Part shown: positions 1 through 11,481 of the stretch, in pieces
Layout of the letters: every line of letters starts with the position of its first letter
Numbering within the stretch: position 1 is the stretch's first letter
Assembly (NCBI RefSeq): GCF_048544455.1
Contig: NC_133536.1
Location: forward strand, 23,810,152-23,874,151
DNA: 64,000 nt
Direction: 5' to 3'
From: Silene latifolia
Lineage: Eukaryota > Streptophyta > Magnoliopsida > Caryophyllales > Caryophyllaceae
The notes under the pieces: model-generated
Told to the model about the DNA's origin: nothing
The model's database searches: none
What the model saw: the letters and a program-made list of their open reading frames with translations, nothing else
Made by a program: the position numbers and the translations under genes

Positions 1-888
1 GTAAAATAGAACGAATAGCCACGGGTAGTAATTGCTGAATCAAAGTGTGACAATCATGTGACTTTAACCAGGTGAGTTTTAGGTATTGCATCGACACTAG
101 GCTTTTGATGTTCGAGGAATAACCATGTGGCACTTTAATTCCATTCAAGCATGCACAGAACTCTTTTTTCTCATTCCGTGAAAGGGTATAAGTCAGTGGT
201 AAAAATGTACGATTACCACTCTTCTGTAGTGCCAACTCTAGCCTAATACCCATCATTTTCATATCTTCTCTAGCTGCGGCGTTATCCTTTGTTTTACCGG
301 GAACATTCAGAAGGGTATTGATAATATTATCACAGACATTTTTCTCAATGTGCATGAAATCGAGGCAATTCCTGACCTCCAAGTCAGGCCAATATGGAAG
401 TTTATCAAAAAATATGGAACTTTTCTTATACCCACGAGTAGACAATTTAGAGCCGCTCTTCTACCCATAATCTATCTCAATATGCTTTACTTTCTGATAA
501 ACTTCATGCCCACTCAAAATTCTAGGAGGTTGACGAAGTTCGTGTCTTCCATTGAATGCTTTCTGCATCTTGCGATAACAATGGTCATGATACAAGAACC
601 TTCTATTTCCCACATACACATACTTACGGGAAGACTTCAAGTATTCAGACTCGATATCCTCCCCACACAATGGACAAGCCTCTTTCCCATGAACTGTGTG
701 CCCAGAAAGGTCGCCATAAGCCGGATAGTCAGATATTGTACACAATAACATCGCTCTCAAATTGAAAATTTCGTTCTTATATGCATCAAATACTTTTATC
801 CCACTATCCCACAACATTCGCAAATCATCTAGAAGAGGTTCCAAATAGACATCTATATCATTTCCAGGTTGTTTAGGGCCGGAAATAG
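1..888 (-). pseudogene. CACTA (En/Spm-like) TNP2-type transposase fragment, one nonsense codon, cut by the window edge
   Basis: Reading leftwards from about 888, one continuous frame shows the conserved core of plant CACTA transposases: an SGPKQPGNDIDVYLEPLLDD block, a cysteine pair in CPLCGEDIES, a YHDHCYRKM block, and DFMHIEKNVCDNIINTLLN followed by a PGKTKD block. The frame stays in register to base 1, so the only lesion seen is an in-frame TAG at 461-463. TNP2-type proteins bind and cut element ends; this copy cannot make a full product because of the stop and because it has lost its upstream part. The right end merges at about 885-890 into Copia leader sequence, so that boundary is a truncation or an old junction. 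No terminal inverted repeat is visible. Confidence 0.88.
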
Positions 889-2207
889 ATTTTAGGTCAT
901 TTGGGACGATTTATGGATTTTATTGTTCATTTTATATATAATTGGCATTAAAATGTGATTTTTATGAGGAAAATGTCATTTTTGGACGAAAAATAGTTAA
1001 ACTTCGAATTTTTCAGTGGTTTTTGGATATATTTTCACATGTAATACATACTGATGGCTTGTAAATTTCTTGTTAAAATATGTTGTTTTGCTCGAAATAT
1101 GAATTTTATAAGTTAAAATCGTATTTAAATGGGTAAATAGGTTAATATGAGTTATATTTCGAATTTAATCATGATTTTTTTAGTATGTTGTCACATGAAA
1201 TTTTACAAGATGTGTGTAAATTTTTGGGCTATAGTGAAGTCTTTTTGCATGATTTATGAATTTTTGATGAAAAATCACATAAATAGTGACTATAATTAGT
1301 TATAATGCTAAAACATACTTCATGACTAAAGAAAAACCTCACATGTTGCATTTTATCATATATTTCAGATCTGAAAGTGACAAGTTGATGAAAATAAATT
1401 TTCTCATATTTTAATGGTCATATTTGTTAAAACCGATAAACCGCAACATTGTTTTTCCTCGATAATTTTTCGAAATATTTAAGCTAAGTTTTGAATATTA
1501 TGAGTGTCATGGTATTTTTCCAGAATGTTCATGAGTTTAAATTTCAAATTTTGAAATTATTTGAAATTTTTATAATTTAATTTGGAGTTTATAGTTTATA
1601 ATTGTATTTTGGGTCCAATAATGAACAATATAAAGAAATCAAGTTGAATTATTGTCAAAATGTTAGTGAAGACTAAGTTTTGAGTCCTAAGATGGTTAGG
1701 GTAATTAACTTGTACATAAATATGAATTTATGTAATTATTGTGATTTTAACAAGTTATAATCACGGAAATCCATAAAAACCGAAGTAATATACGATATTG
1801 GCTCTTATAAGGCGATTTAGCATAAAATTGAGCATGTTCATACATATTATAATGCTGCATTTTATTTATGATTGTCATATTTTATTTTTATATAATTTTT
1901 GAATTATGTAATTTTACTTAGTATGACCTTAGTTTTTAATTGATATTACCCGAAATGTATGGAAATATCGATTCGGTTGTAATTATTGTGATCTCGTATC
2001 ACCGTTATGTAATTTAATAGATTTATTATTACAAATGTATAATAGGAAATTATGTAATTTTTATTTATTACTTTGTAATTTCCCGGAGTTTCCATGAAGA
2101 CGGTGTTACCTCGAGATGCGTGCCAAGACTGGAGTTCAAGGGACCAAAGGAGTTGGTTTCCGCATTTGTAATAGTTTATTAGATTTACTATTTTAGGAAG
2201 GCCATAC
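889..2207 (+). mobile_element. Copia-type element B, left piece (leader region, 5' LTR missing)
   Basis: Non-coding AT-rich sequence that matches, in inverted orientation, the leader of element A (about 13,146-18,420), apart from the 3.9-kb Helitron that A carries there. It ends at CATAC (2203-2207), where element A is inserted, and continues at 19,829 on the other side of A. Joining the two sides recreates the continuous leader that A itself shows around 13,145. The 5' LTR and primer-binding site that should lie to the left are absent and transposase sequence is found there instead. B is therefore a 5'-truncated element read on the + strand. Confidence 0.8.
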
Positions 2208-3065
2208 TGTTAGAAATCTATATCTCATTACTTAACATATTCATATATGTTTCAAATTAATTTAGTCATAAAATTAAATGTTGATCTTATGCATGCAAAC
2301 AATAATAAGAATAAGGAAGAAATCATCATTTTACATTGAAGATTTCGGATTATTTGGGCACAAGTGAATTCTCCTACTCACTTGTTCTTGAGCTTCCTAA
2401 AATGGATGAACAAGGATTCAAGTACCCAAAAATCTTTATTTTGTTCTCTTTATTTCGGCTAAGAGAAGGGAGAAAGAGGAAGAATTTTATCTCTCCAAAA
2501 CTCTTATTTTAGATGGATGATAGAATGAATAATACACTAGTATTTGATGTAGTGTATAAGGTAAAAATTAGAAGAAAAACCCATGGTTTTCTCTTCATAA
2601 AACCGGGTAGGGGGAGGGGTTTTTAGGGCCAATGCACGAGCAAGGTGCTCTTCACAAGAGGCACTAGGTTTGCATGGCTAGGTTTAGGAAGAATGATTAT
2701 GTTTTCCACTTAATAATTCAACACAATATTAATCCTAAATCACCCCATTATTTCGGTCCATATATATTAAGATAAAATGGATTCCATTTTATCTTTGTCA
2801 ATTTGTCAATTTGTCACATGTCACATGTCATGTAAAATTGTTATGTATTTTTAACATATTAAAAATCAACGCATTAATAAAAATACGTCATATACAAAAT
2901 TGACTTAGTAATTCATAATTACTTGTACCAAAATAATCTACCAATTATAAATCACAACATCTTGTATTTATAATAAATTATTACCACAACGGTTGAGAGA
3001 TGAAAGAGAAAGCTAGAGAGAGAAAGTCCGTTCCTCTTTTCTAGGGTTTCACGCGTCTTTCAGCA

Positions 3066-4441
3066 ATGGCGAAGGAGCAATCTGGTTCTCAATCATCTCA
3101 TAATCAGAATAAACAAAAAACTAGTAATTCCAATAACAATAATATACAATCAATTAGTAAATCTCAAACTAGTAATAAATCAAATAATAATAACAATGTT
3201 TCTAATGCAAAATCTAAGGACTCAGAAGGAAATAGCAATGCGAGTACTACTGAGATTCGTACAGCAGAAATTGCGCTGATACGACAGGAAGTTGCGACTC
3301 TGTTAGCTGCGGCGGGATATGTGGTACCGGAGGATGTGGATGCTACAGGCACCAGTGGATGGACCGAGGTTGTCTCAACAAGGAAGAATAAGGATGTGAA
3401 TGGTAAATTGGCGACAATTTCGGAGGAAGAGACTACTGAAAGTTTGGAGAAAGGTAAGCCACTCAAACTAACTGTAGAGGATGTTCAAGCTGAAATTGAT
3501 TACTGGAATTTGGCTGTCTATGGTTATGTTATGGGGGCGAATCCGCCTTGGGAAGTGTTAGAGGGGTATTTGCGTCGTATATGGCAAAATTATGAGATTA
3601 CTAAGATATCATTCCTGCCAAATGGTTTGTTTGTTGTTCGTTTTGCAAAATTGGAGCACCATAAGCTTGTTCTAGCACAGGATATGTTTCTCTTTGAAGG
3701 GAAACCAATCATTCTAAGAGCCTGGGACCCCAATGTTAGGATATCGAAGGTTTCTGTGAAAACTGTTCCAATTTGGGCTAAGTTGGTTGGTTTGGATTTG
3801 AAGTTCTGGGGGAAGCAATGTTTGGAGAAACTAGCTGGACTTCTTGGGAAGTTTCTCAAAATTGATGAGCTTACTCTTGATAAGAAATTGCTTGGTTATG
3901 CTAAGGTTATGGTAGAAGTTGAGGTTGATAAAAGCTATCCAAATAAAATTGTTTTGAAGATGAAAATGGACAAGAGGTGACTGTTCTCGTGGAGTATGAT
4001 TGGTTGCCTATTACCTGTTTGAAATGTAAAGGTGTTGGTCACAGGGACACTCAATGTAGGGGGAGAGTGCCAAGGAGGAGTGCTCCTGTGCAGAATCAGA
4101 CTGGCCCTAAGCAGGTCTGGAGGAAGAAACCAGAGCCTGTTAGGGTTCTTGATCCTAAGGAATTCCCTGATTTACCAGTAACTGGTGGGGGTAATGAGCA
4201 GGTTGTGGCAGGGACTAGTAAGCCTTCTCCTGCTGCCAACTCTGGTCTAATCACACCAGCTTGTGTGCAGCAGAGGTCGTCTTACACACCGGCTAGAATT
4301 CTCACTAGAATTACAAGACATGAATCCAGGGTGCCTGGAGGACAGGTAGCTGAATTTATACCCAGTATAACTAATGAATTGATAAAAGATGCTGAAATGG
4401 TTGATAAAGGAGGGGGGGAGGTTATTCCTCCTCATGGTTAA
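3066..4441 (+). pseudogene. LINE ORF1 (nucleic-acid-binding protein, DUF4283 + CCHC zinc knuckle), one frameshift
   Basis: The first part starts at ATG 3066 after a short leader and runs 304 codons: an Asn/Ser/Gln-rich N-terminus, then a DUF4283 domain at about residues 146-300 (from DYWNLAVYGYVMG to the GYAKVMVEVEV stretch), ending at TGA 3978-3980. The next frame continues straight on from about 3,961 (a GQEVTVLVEYDWLP stretch) with a zinc knuckle CLKCKGVGHRDTQC and a low-complexity tail ending at TAA 4439-4441. The simplest reading is loss of one base near 3,955-3,965 in a gene of about 460 codons. ORF1 proteins of L1-type elements coat the RNA in the transposition particle. This copy would give only the DUF4283 half unless frameshifting occurs. 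Confidence 0.85.
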
Positions 4442-7400
4442 GTTTGGAGTATGGAATGTTAGGGGTCTCAACAGTGATAACAAACAGAGGGATGTTAAGT
4501 GGTATATGCATCATTCTAATGTGTCATTGTTTGGACTCCTTGAGACTAGGGTCAAACCTAGGTCTCTAAATAAAGTAGCTAAAAATATATGTGAAGGGTG
4601 GTCGTTTACTACTAACTACAATTATCATAGTGGAGGTAGAATTTGGGTTCTATGGAAGGATAGTCACCTTAAGATTGATATAATTGTGAAGAGTGCTCAG
4701 TATATTCATGTCAAAGTTACTACTATTGAGGGGTGTGTTTTCTTTGTGACTTTTGTGTATGGTTATAACAAGATTGAGGAAAGAGTTCCTCTCTGGAATG
4801 ATCTAATGGTTTGGACTATTACTCAACCTTGGGTGGTCTTGGGAGACTTCAACAATGTTATGTACTCTAATGAACGAATTGGGAAGATTGTAAAAGATGC
4901 TGAGATGAAACCATTTCAGGATGTTGTTGCTGCTTGTGAATTGCAGGATATTAAAACTACTGGTGCATTCTTCACATGGACTAATAAGCAGCCTAGTGAG
5001 ACAAGGGTTTACATTCGTATTGATAGGGTTCTTGTGAATAATGAATGGAAGAGGAAATGGCCTGATTACTATGCATACTATGCTCCTGAAGGATACTTTG
5101 ACCACTGTCCTTGCCTTGTGGATTGTGTGTCTGGCAGTATTCCTAGAAGGAAGCCATTTAAGTTCTTTAATATGTGGAGTAAGGTCTCAGATTTTCAGGA
5201 AGTGGTCAAGGTGGGTTGGAATTGTGACATTCAGGGGACTTATATGTTCAGGGTAGCCAAGAAATTGAAGCTGCTTAAGCCAATGCTAAAGAATTTGAAC
5301 AAGCAGTTATTTTCTGATGTGGAGAGGAATGCTGATATTGCTTATGCTGCCTTGTTGGATTGTCAAAAGAAATTGCAAGCTGATGCTGGAAATAAAATTC
5401 TTATGGATGTGGAGTATCAGTTAAGGGAGAGTTATTTGGTGCTTGCACAAGCAAGGGAGGATTATTTGAGGCAAAAATCAAAGGCTCATTGGGCTAAAGA
5501 TGGAGATGATAATACTGCTATGTTTCATAGAATTATCCAGCAGAGAAATATCCAGAATAAAGTAATGAGAATTGAGGATAAAGAGGGTAAGTGCTGTACT
5601 GATCCTGAAGATATTCTTCAAGCCTTTGTGGCTTATTATAAAGCTCTCTTGGGGGAGAATGGTAGCACTAGTAGTTTTTATACTCAGATTGTGGAGAAAG
5701 GAGAGAAAGTTCATGGTGAGGATTGGGCTAAGCTGTGTGCCATTCCTACTAATGCTGAAATTAAAACTGTGGTTTTCTCAATACCTGATGACAAGAGTCC
5801 TGGTCCTGATGGGTATTCAAGCTGTTTCTTTAAAGCCAGCTGGGATATCATTGAGGAGGATTTGTGTAAGGCAGTCAAGGACTTCTTTTTCAGTGGGAAG
5901 TTGCTGAAACAATTCAATTGCACTAACTTGGTGTTGATACCTAAAGTTGATAATCCTGTGACTGTTAAAGAGTTTCGACCCATAGCGTGTTGTAATGTGG
6001 TTTACAAGGTAATTTCTAAGCTTCTCTGCAATAGGCTTTCTCAGGTGCTTCCATATCTCATTTCTCCTTCCCAATCTGCTTTCATTAAGGGTAGGATTAT
6101 AATGGGTAATATCCTTATTAGTCAAGATCTTGTTAGACTGTATAATAGGAGGAATGTGTCCCCAAGGTGTATGCTCAAAGTGGACTTGAGGAAAGCATAT
6201 GATACAATTGAATGGACCTTTGTGAGGCAGATGATGGTCAGTTTGAAGTTTCCTTTGAAGTTTGTTGAGTGGATTATGCAGTGTGTGACAACTACTTCAT
6301 TCTCTGTTGTGCTTAATGGCCAGACCTATGGCTTCTTTGCTGGGCAAAAGGGACTTAGACAAGGGGATCCATTGTCCCCTTTGCTGTTTACTGTGTGTAT
6401 GGAGTACCTGAGTAGGTTGATGGCTGAGGCTAGAGGGTTCCCTGGTTTTAAATATCATCCTCTTTGTAGAGGCATCAAGCTCACACATTTGATGTTTGCT
6501 GATGACCTGCTACTGTTTTGCAAAGGGGACATTAAATCAGTGATTATAATGCTGGAAGTTTTTCATTGTTTTTCTAGTGCTTCTGGCTTGACCATTAGTA
6601 GTGAGAAGTCTGATATCATTCTGAATGGCATTGATGATGATACTGTTGGAGCTATCCTGGAGCATACTGGTTTTAAGAAGGGTTCCCTACCTTTCAAGTA
6701 TTTGGGGGTTAAAATTTCACATAAGAGGTTAACAAAGACTGATTGTAATGTTCTTGTGGATAGAATGGTCCATAGGATTAGAGGGTGGAATAAAAAGAAG
6801 ATCTCTTATACTGGTAGACTGACCCTGGTGAAAGCTGTTCTCTCTACCATTCACACTTATTGGTCCCAGTTGTTTGTTCTCCCAGCTGGAGTCATGGAGA
6901 GGATACAGGCTTTATGTAGGAATTTTCTGTGGGAAGGAGGTGAGGACTACACCAAAGCCCCTCTAGTGGCTTGGTCTGTTCTTTGCAAGGGGAAAGATGA
7001 AGGGGGGCTAGGTCTGGTTGATTTGAAGAATTGGAACATAGCAGCAATTGGGAAGCTTGTTTGGTGGATAGCTAAGAAAAAGGATCATTTGTGGATTCAA
7101 TGGGTAGATAAAATTTATATGAAAGGTCGATCTTGGCTTAACTATCAACCTACTGCTGCTAGCTCTTGGGCATGGAGGAAAATCTGGGAGGTTAAAAAGA
7201 AGTTCCAGGAAGCATATAATCAAGGTAAGTGGATGACTGATGGGGATGAGTATACTATTGCTAAGGGATATGCTTGGTTAGTTCAGAGCACACCCAAAAT
7301 TCAGTGGCATAAGAGTGTTTGGAATCGGTTTAATATTCAGAGACATTGCTTTATACAGTGGCTGATTAAGCATGAAAGACTACTTACTCTTGATAGACTG

Positions 7401-7808
7401 CATAAAATGGGTGTGACTCAGAGTACTACCTGTTACATTTGTGGCATAGCTGCTGAGAGTCACAAACATCTGTTCCAAGATTGTGTTTATGTGACTAAAT
7501 GCTACAAGGAGTTGTATACCTGGCTAGGAGTTTCTGATCAGAGAAAGCAGCTGGTTTCTGCTGATAAAGTGCTACAACAACGAGGTTGGTCTGGATTTGT
7601 GAGGTTGGCTACCTGTGCTCTGGTGGTGGCTTTGCAATATCATATTTGGCAGACACGGAATATTTGCAGGTTGGAAGGCATGGTGCCTCAGCCAAGGACA
7701 CTGCTGAAACGGACTCAGAATGAATTTAAGTTGAGGTTGATGGCTGTGAGCAAAGGAACTATGAAACAACATGATCTGATGTGGTGTCAAAATAGGGGTC
7801 TCATGTAA
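4434..7808 (+). CDS. LINE ORF2: endonuclease / reverse transcriptase, intact
   Basis: An open frame of 1,124 codons from ATG 4434. An earlier in-frame ATG exists at 4389, but the conserved start of the endonuclease (KFGVWNVRGLN) begins right after 4434. Residues 1-220 form the apurinic-type endonuclease, with WNVRGLN, LLETRVK, LGDFNN and a FDHCP block holding metal and catalytic residues. The reverse transcriptase spans roughly 450-720 with SPGPDG, LRKAYDTIEW, GLRQGDPLSP and the catalytic FADDLLLF at about 687. A zf-RVT zinc-binding region lies near 960-1,030 (WNRFNIQRHCFIQWL, then CYICG). No RNase H domain is seen, as is usual for this plant lineage. The ATG overlaps the ORF1 stop by 8 bases, which would suit coupled re-initiation. 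No internal stop is present. Confidence 0.92.
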   Translation: MVKFGVWNVRGLNSDNKQRDVKWYMHHSNVSLFGLLETRVKPRSLNKVAKNICEGWSFTTNYNYHSGGRIWVLWKDSHLKIDIIVKSAQYIHVKVTTIEGCVFFVTFVYGYNKIEERVPLWNDLMVWTITQPWVVLGDFNNVMYSNERIGKIVKDAEMKPFQDVVAACELQDIKTTGAFFTWTNKQPSETRVYIRIDRVLVNNEWKRKWPDYYAYYAPEGYFDHCPCLVDCVSGSIPRRKPFKFFNMWSKVSDFQEVVKVGWNCDIQGTYMFRVAKKLKLLKPMLKNLNKQLFSDVERNADIAYAALLDCQKKLQADAGNKILMDVEYQLRESYLVLAQAREDYLRQKSKAHWAKDGDDNTAMFHRIIQQRNIQNKVMRIEDKEGKCCTDPEDILQAFVAYYKALLGENGSTSSFYTQIVEKGEKVHGEDWAKLCAIPTNAEIKTVVFSIPDDKSPGPDGYSSCFFKASWDIIEEDLCKAVKDFFFSGKLLKQFNCTNLVLIPKVDNPVTVKEFRPIACCNVVYKVISKLLCNRLSQVLPYLISPSQSAFIKGRIIMGNILISQDLVRLYNRRNVSPRCMLKVDLRKAYDTIEWTFVRQMMVSLKFPLKFVEWIMQCVTTTSFSVVLNGQTYGFFAGQKGLRQGDPLSPLLFTVCMEYLSRLMAEARGFPGFKYHPLCRGIKLTHLMFADDLLLFCKGDIKSVIIMLEVFHCFSSASGLTISSEKSDIILNGIDDDTVGAILEHTGFKKGSLPFKYLGVKISHKRLTKTDCNVLVDRMVHRIRGWNKKKISYTGRLTLVKAVLSTIHTYWSQLFVLPAGVMERIQALCRNFLWEGGEDYTKAPLVAWSVLCKGKDEGGLGLVDLKNWNIAAIGKLVWWIAKKKDHLWIQWVDKIYMKGRSWLNYQPTAASSWAWRKIWEVKKKFQEAYNQGKWMTDGDEYTIAKGYAWLVQSTPKIQWHKSVWNRFNIQRHCFIQWLIKHERLLTLDRLHKMGVTQSTTCYICGIAAESHKHLFQDCVYVTKCYKELYTWLGVSDQRKQLVSADKVLQQRGWSGFVRLATCALVVALQYHIWQTRNICRLEGMVPQPRTLLKRTQNEFKLRLMAVSKGTMKQHDLMWCQNRGLM

Positions 7809-8362
7809 TTATTTTTTGTAGGCAATTTTGAGTATGAGTCTGTTCGATGTGGTAGATGTGAAATGGTTGTAATGGTGACATTTTTTTGGCCTTTTTTAGG
7901 GGATGAGCTATAATACTACTTACATTTCCACCAAAAAAAATATAATAAATTATTCATTCAAATGCAATTGTTTCCTTAAACAATAATTTCATCTAAGTAA
8001 TAAAACAATTCGATCACTTAGATCGCATCTTATTTAATCAAATTATAATGAGACACGTAAATATTACTTCCAAAATCGTCCGTCAATTTTAAGTAATTTA
8101 ATTAACCCGTATCGTCATACGATCAATTAAATAATCAATTAAGAGTGTTATCCTTTAGGTATGACCTAAGAGGATCAACTGATCACCACCGTCGCACGAC
8201 AGTAATGTCAAACTCTAGTCAGCCAATCATTACCGATATGTGTGGACCAGTTGACAGTAAAATATTACTTCCCAATTGTATTCTTAGAATGAGACTTAAA
8301 CATGTGATCATCATGATCGACAGTTGTGATCGCATTATTGTCGGAGGACACATATTCCAACA

Positions 8363-8376
8363 ATCTCACACTTGTC
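8363..8376 (-). other. Polypurine tract of element A
   Basis: On the minus strand the purine-rich stretch gacaagtgtgagat sits directly against the 3' LTR start. The matching position of element B reads aagtgggagat, so A carries a T that interrupts the purine run. Polypurine tracts prime plus-strand DNA synthesis. Confidence 0.6.
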
Positions 8377-11300
8377 CTCGACAAGTGTGCGTCACCAATT
8401 CTCTTGTCCTATTACTATCTCCCACTCAATGCAAGGTGTCTTTCAGGTCGTACTTGCAAGTGATCATATCGAGAGTGGTTTCCTCGATCTGGAGAATAAC
8501 TGATTGACCGGATTTATCTACCATAGATATCTTCCGAGCGTGGCCACGCATTTCCAGTTCATTACTCCTCGAGTGGCCTTGAGATATTGTTATAACCCTG
8601 ACTAGGGGTGGACAATTCCTATCGCACTCATTCCCTTCGGCTAGCCACAGCCATCATAACCCAAAATATGCCCATTTGATCCCATTTACGAAGGTTGTAG
8701 TAATACAAATCTAAGTTAATCTGAAACTGTGCCATCTTAGGCGAATAGTCTTTAGTCAAAAGAATCGACTCATTAGAATACTATAGTAGCTCTCGCCACG
8801 ACCAGGCTATATAAATTTGCCAGAACTCTATAAGCGGTCATAAGGCCCGACAAAGTGTTCCTAACAGTCTGCCTATGTGATCGACTAGTCATTCTCATAT
8901 GACTCCATGGCACTTGAACTTGCCATCAATTGCATCAAATTCTAGTCACTTCGAGACGTCACCTCATGTAAGTAACTATGGGTGGATACAATGTTAATCC
9001 GTGTTCACTTTAACGGGGTCCAATTGTCTCTACAACCCGTTTGGATGTAACAAAGTATAAGATGAGTTAATAATAACTCAAACGACAAATGTTGACATCA
9101 CATATGGGTGGTCAATACCATATTACAACCTTGTGGTGTATATCGTAAGTGTGTAAACACTAGTTGATTGCAATAGAAGTTTAACATACCATGTGTCCAT
9201 GTGTTCAAACTTCTTTTATCGCATTTTCTTTTACATTCATGTTATCTCTCATAGCATGAACCTTACCAAGTACACATACAGGTTCCCAACCTCGGTTTGG
9301 GTTCTTTATCTTGAAAGAACTTTCTGGTTGTTTATCACACAACCAACGAATTTGTTGTGGATGATATAACTTGCACTGGTCAAGTGTTCTACCAACTCAC
9401 AATGCACTAGGTATATGTTTTGTAGAGTCTTGCAACAATTGTCAAGATGATTAGCCTAGCACTTCTCATAAGTCCTAGCATATTAGAAAATATTAGTTTT
9501 GAGTAACTTCTTACTTCAACTAAGTATCTTTCCTAACGTCTTATTTCTCCTTTTAGCTTGAAAAGTTTAGGATTTTTCATAAATCTTTACGCGTGTTCGA
9601 ACTTTAATATGTGAAACATCTTGACACATAACAGAGTGTTCTGTCCAACACTGAAATCGCTCATCGGATTCTCCTCGAGAATTCATGACGATTCTTCTAT
9701 GGCTTGCCAATGATTCATCATGCTCTTATGCATATGATTCATTATTGGACATGTGCATGATTATTCTAATGGAAGAAACATTAGTAACTAATAATCATGT
9801 GATCAACCATTCTTAGGTTCAATGAATGACCATGACTGCTAATGGCAATTCCATTTTCATTGACATGAATAACCTACGTTTCTCGTTGATTCGATGTGTA
9901 TATCTCAATATCTATCCAACATTTCATGATGTGATTGGATTCATCATAGTCCATTTTCATCCAGAATTGAAAACTCAATACTTCTTTGTGAAAGAAGGTG
10001 TTAGCTCGTCATTCTCAATGAGTAGTGAGTTATAAATTTTTACAAGATGATTGCTCCCACTAAATTCCATGTCTTCACATGATAATTTCCAACTCCCACT
10101 TAATTCCACATGTTTCGCAATTGACTACTCAATCGAAACATTTCAAGAATTGAAATATATTTTGCTTTGCTAAGTTATTAAGATAAAACCATATATGTTC
10201 CCATCATATCCTTTCAAAATACCTATTTTGAAAAAGTTTCAATCTTAACCTTATGGAAAGAGATTTTAATCTCTAACTCGTTCATTTTGTAATGATGCGT
10301 AGCAATGTCATTATTTAAATGTGGATTAAATATACGTCCTTCTCAAAATACCCTTTTCGGAAGAAGGTTTAACCATTTCATTTTCATAATGAGGTTAAGT
10401 AACGACATTAGCGTGGTTAATACTTAACTTAGCTCTTGACGATATCGGCATATCATTCTTTGCAACTTTTAGTCATAAATCTCATTTATTTTCGAGGATG
10501 CAACTTTGATTCATTTAGGCTCTTAAGTAAATATCAATATTGAAACTATTGGTCAAATGTTGGTCATAAACTAGTCAAAACTCTTGCTAAGACTTTACAT
10601 TAGTCATTCTTATTCCAAAACTTTCTTTTGGTCTCCTCGTGTAGTTATCTTGAGAACATATTCTTTTGATTACTTCACTTGGTCTCTTTTGTCATGTAGA
10701 TTTCGAGACCATAGATCTCATCTATTCGTGTACACTATATAAAATAGGTATACAAATCATTCTTTAATCATTCTTTCTTGCGTAGATCTCATTTACACAA
10801 GTACACAAATTTTGCTTGGTGTTCTTTGTGTCTTCATTTTTTCCCACTCTACCTTTAGAATGAATACACTAGAGATTCAAAGATAGCATATGAGACACAA
10901 ATAATGATTTTTGAAGTATAAGGAGAACTATCTCATAGGTTGACTAATTGTTATAGATTTGATAAGTGTACTTGGTGATTGACATTCCTTTAAGAGAGTT
11001 CATCAACTCAATATCACTTTATAATTGATCATACACAAGCCTTAAGCTTGTGGACATATAATGAATCCCATCATTATAGTTGTCTATTAGATCACTTTAA
11101 GTGAATGATCATATGTTTCTATGAGCAAGCATATAAAGACGAATTTTAGAACAAGGATAAAATACGATAAAACGGGTGACTTGGGTTGCAAACCAAGCCA
11201 CCATAATCCAAAATACAACAATTGTTTTAGAAAGGATTAAACATTTTCATGTCGAACACGGAAATCAAAAGGTTCTAAAATCCGAAACATAATTAAAATA

Positions 11301-11481
11301 AGACAATAAAAAGCCAAGCTTCATGGAAGCTACTCCTAGCTTCTTGATGGTTTCTCATGCTTGCTTTTCTTTTCCCTTGTCCTTGCTTGGTGGAGGCCCT
11401 ATTTACAATAAAAGGGGATACATTATCACAACTTTGTATCACAATACCATAATTGAATTAAAAACATAAAAGAAAGGATAG
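8377..11481 (-). other. Element A internal region without recognisable coding sequence
   Basis: About the first 750 bases (8,377-9,130) match, in inverted orientation, the 3' untranslated region of element B (about 23,760-24,450). The rest is AT-rich and broken in all frames. No protease, integrase, reverse transcriptase or RNase H motif was found on either strand. It may be very degraded pol or replacement sequence. Confidence 0.55.

Larger units (their letters stand above)
2983..7940 (+). mobile_element. Full-length L1-type LINE inserted in an LTR
   Basis: A 4,958-bp non-LTR retrotransposon bounded by the 14-bp target duplication tataataaattatt (2969-2982 and 7941-7954) and ending in a short A-run. 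The uninterrupted target is present in the sister LTR near 19,400, which fixes both ends exactly. It holds an 83-bp 5' untranslated region, ORF1 (DUF4283 plus a CCHC knuckle) and ORF2 (endonuclease, reverse transcriptase, zf-RVT). Having a 5' leader and an open ORF2 is unusual, since most plant LINE copies are 5'-truncated. It is younger than element A. Confidence 0.93.
2208..8362 (-). repeat. 3' LTR of element A, split by a LINE
   Basis: Begins TGTTAGAAATC and ends TTCCAACA. Without the LINE and its second target-site copy it is about 1.18 kb. Compared with the other LTR at 18,558 it lacks about 110 bp after 2,420 (the segment holding CCTCCCAAAGAATAATACCC in the other copy). The LTR of element B has related sequence there, so this is a deletion in this copy. 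Apparent reading frames near 8,145-8,507 and 19,606-19,896 are LTR sequence and not genes. Confidence 0.88.

Noticed and set aside
8145-8507. Plus-strand reading frame of 120 codons, with a near copy at 19,606-19,896
   Set aside because: It lies inside the LTRs of element A and at the LTR border; the same sequence is part of a repeat and has no protein-like conservation.
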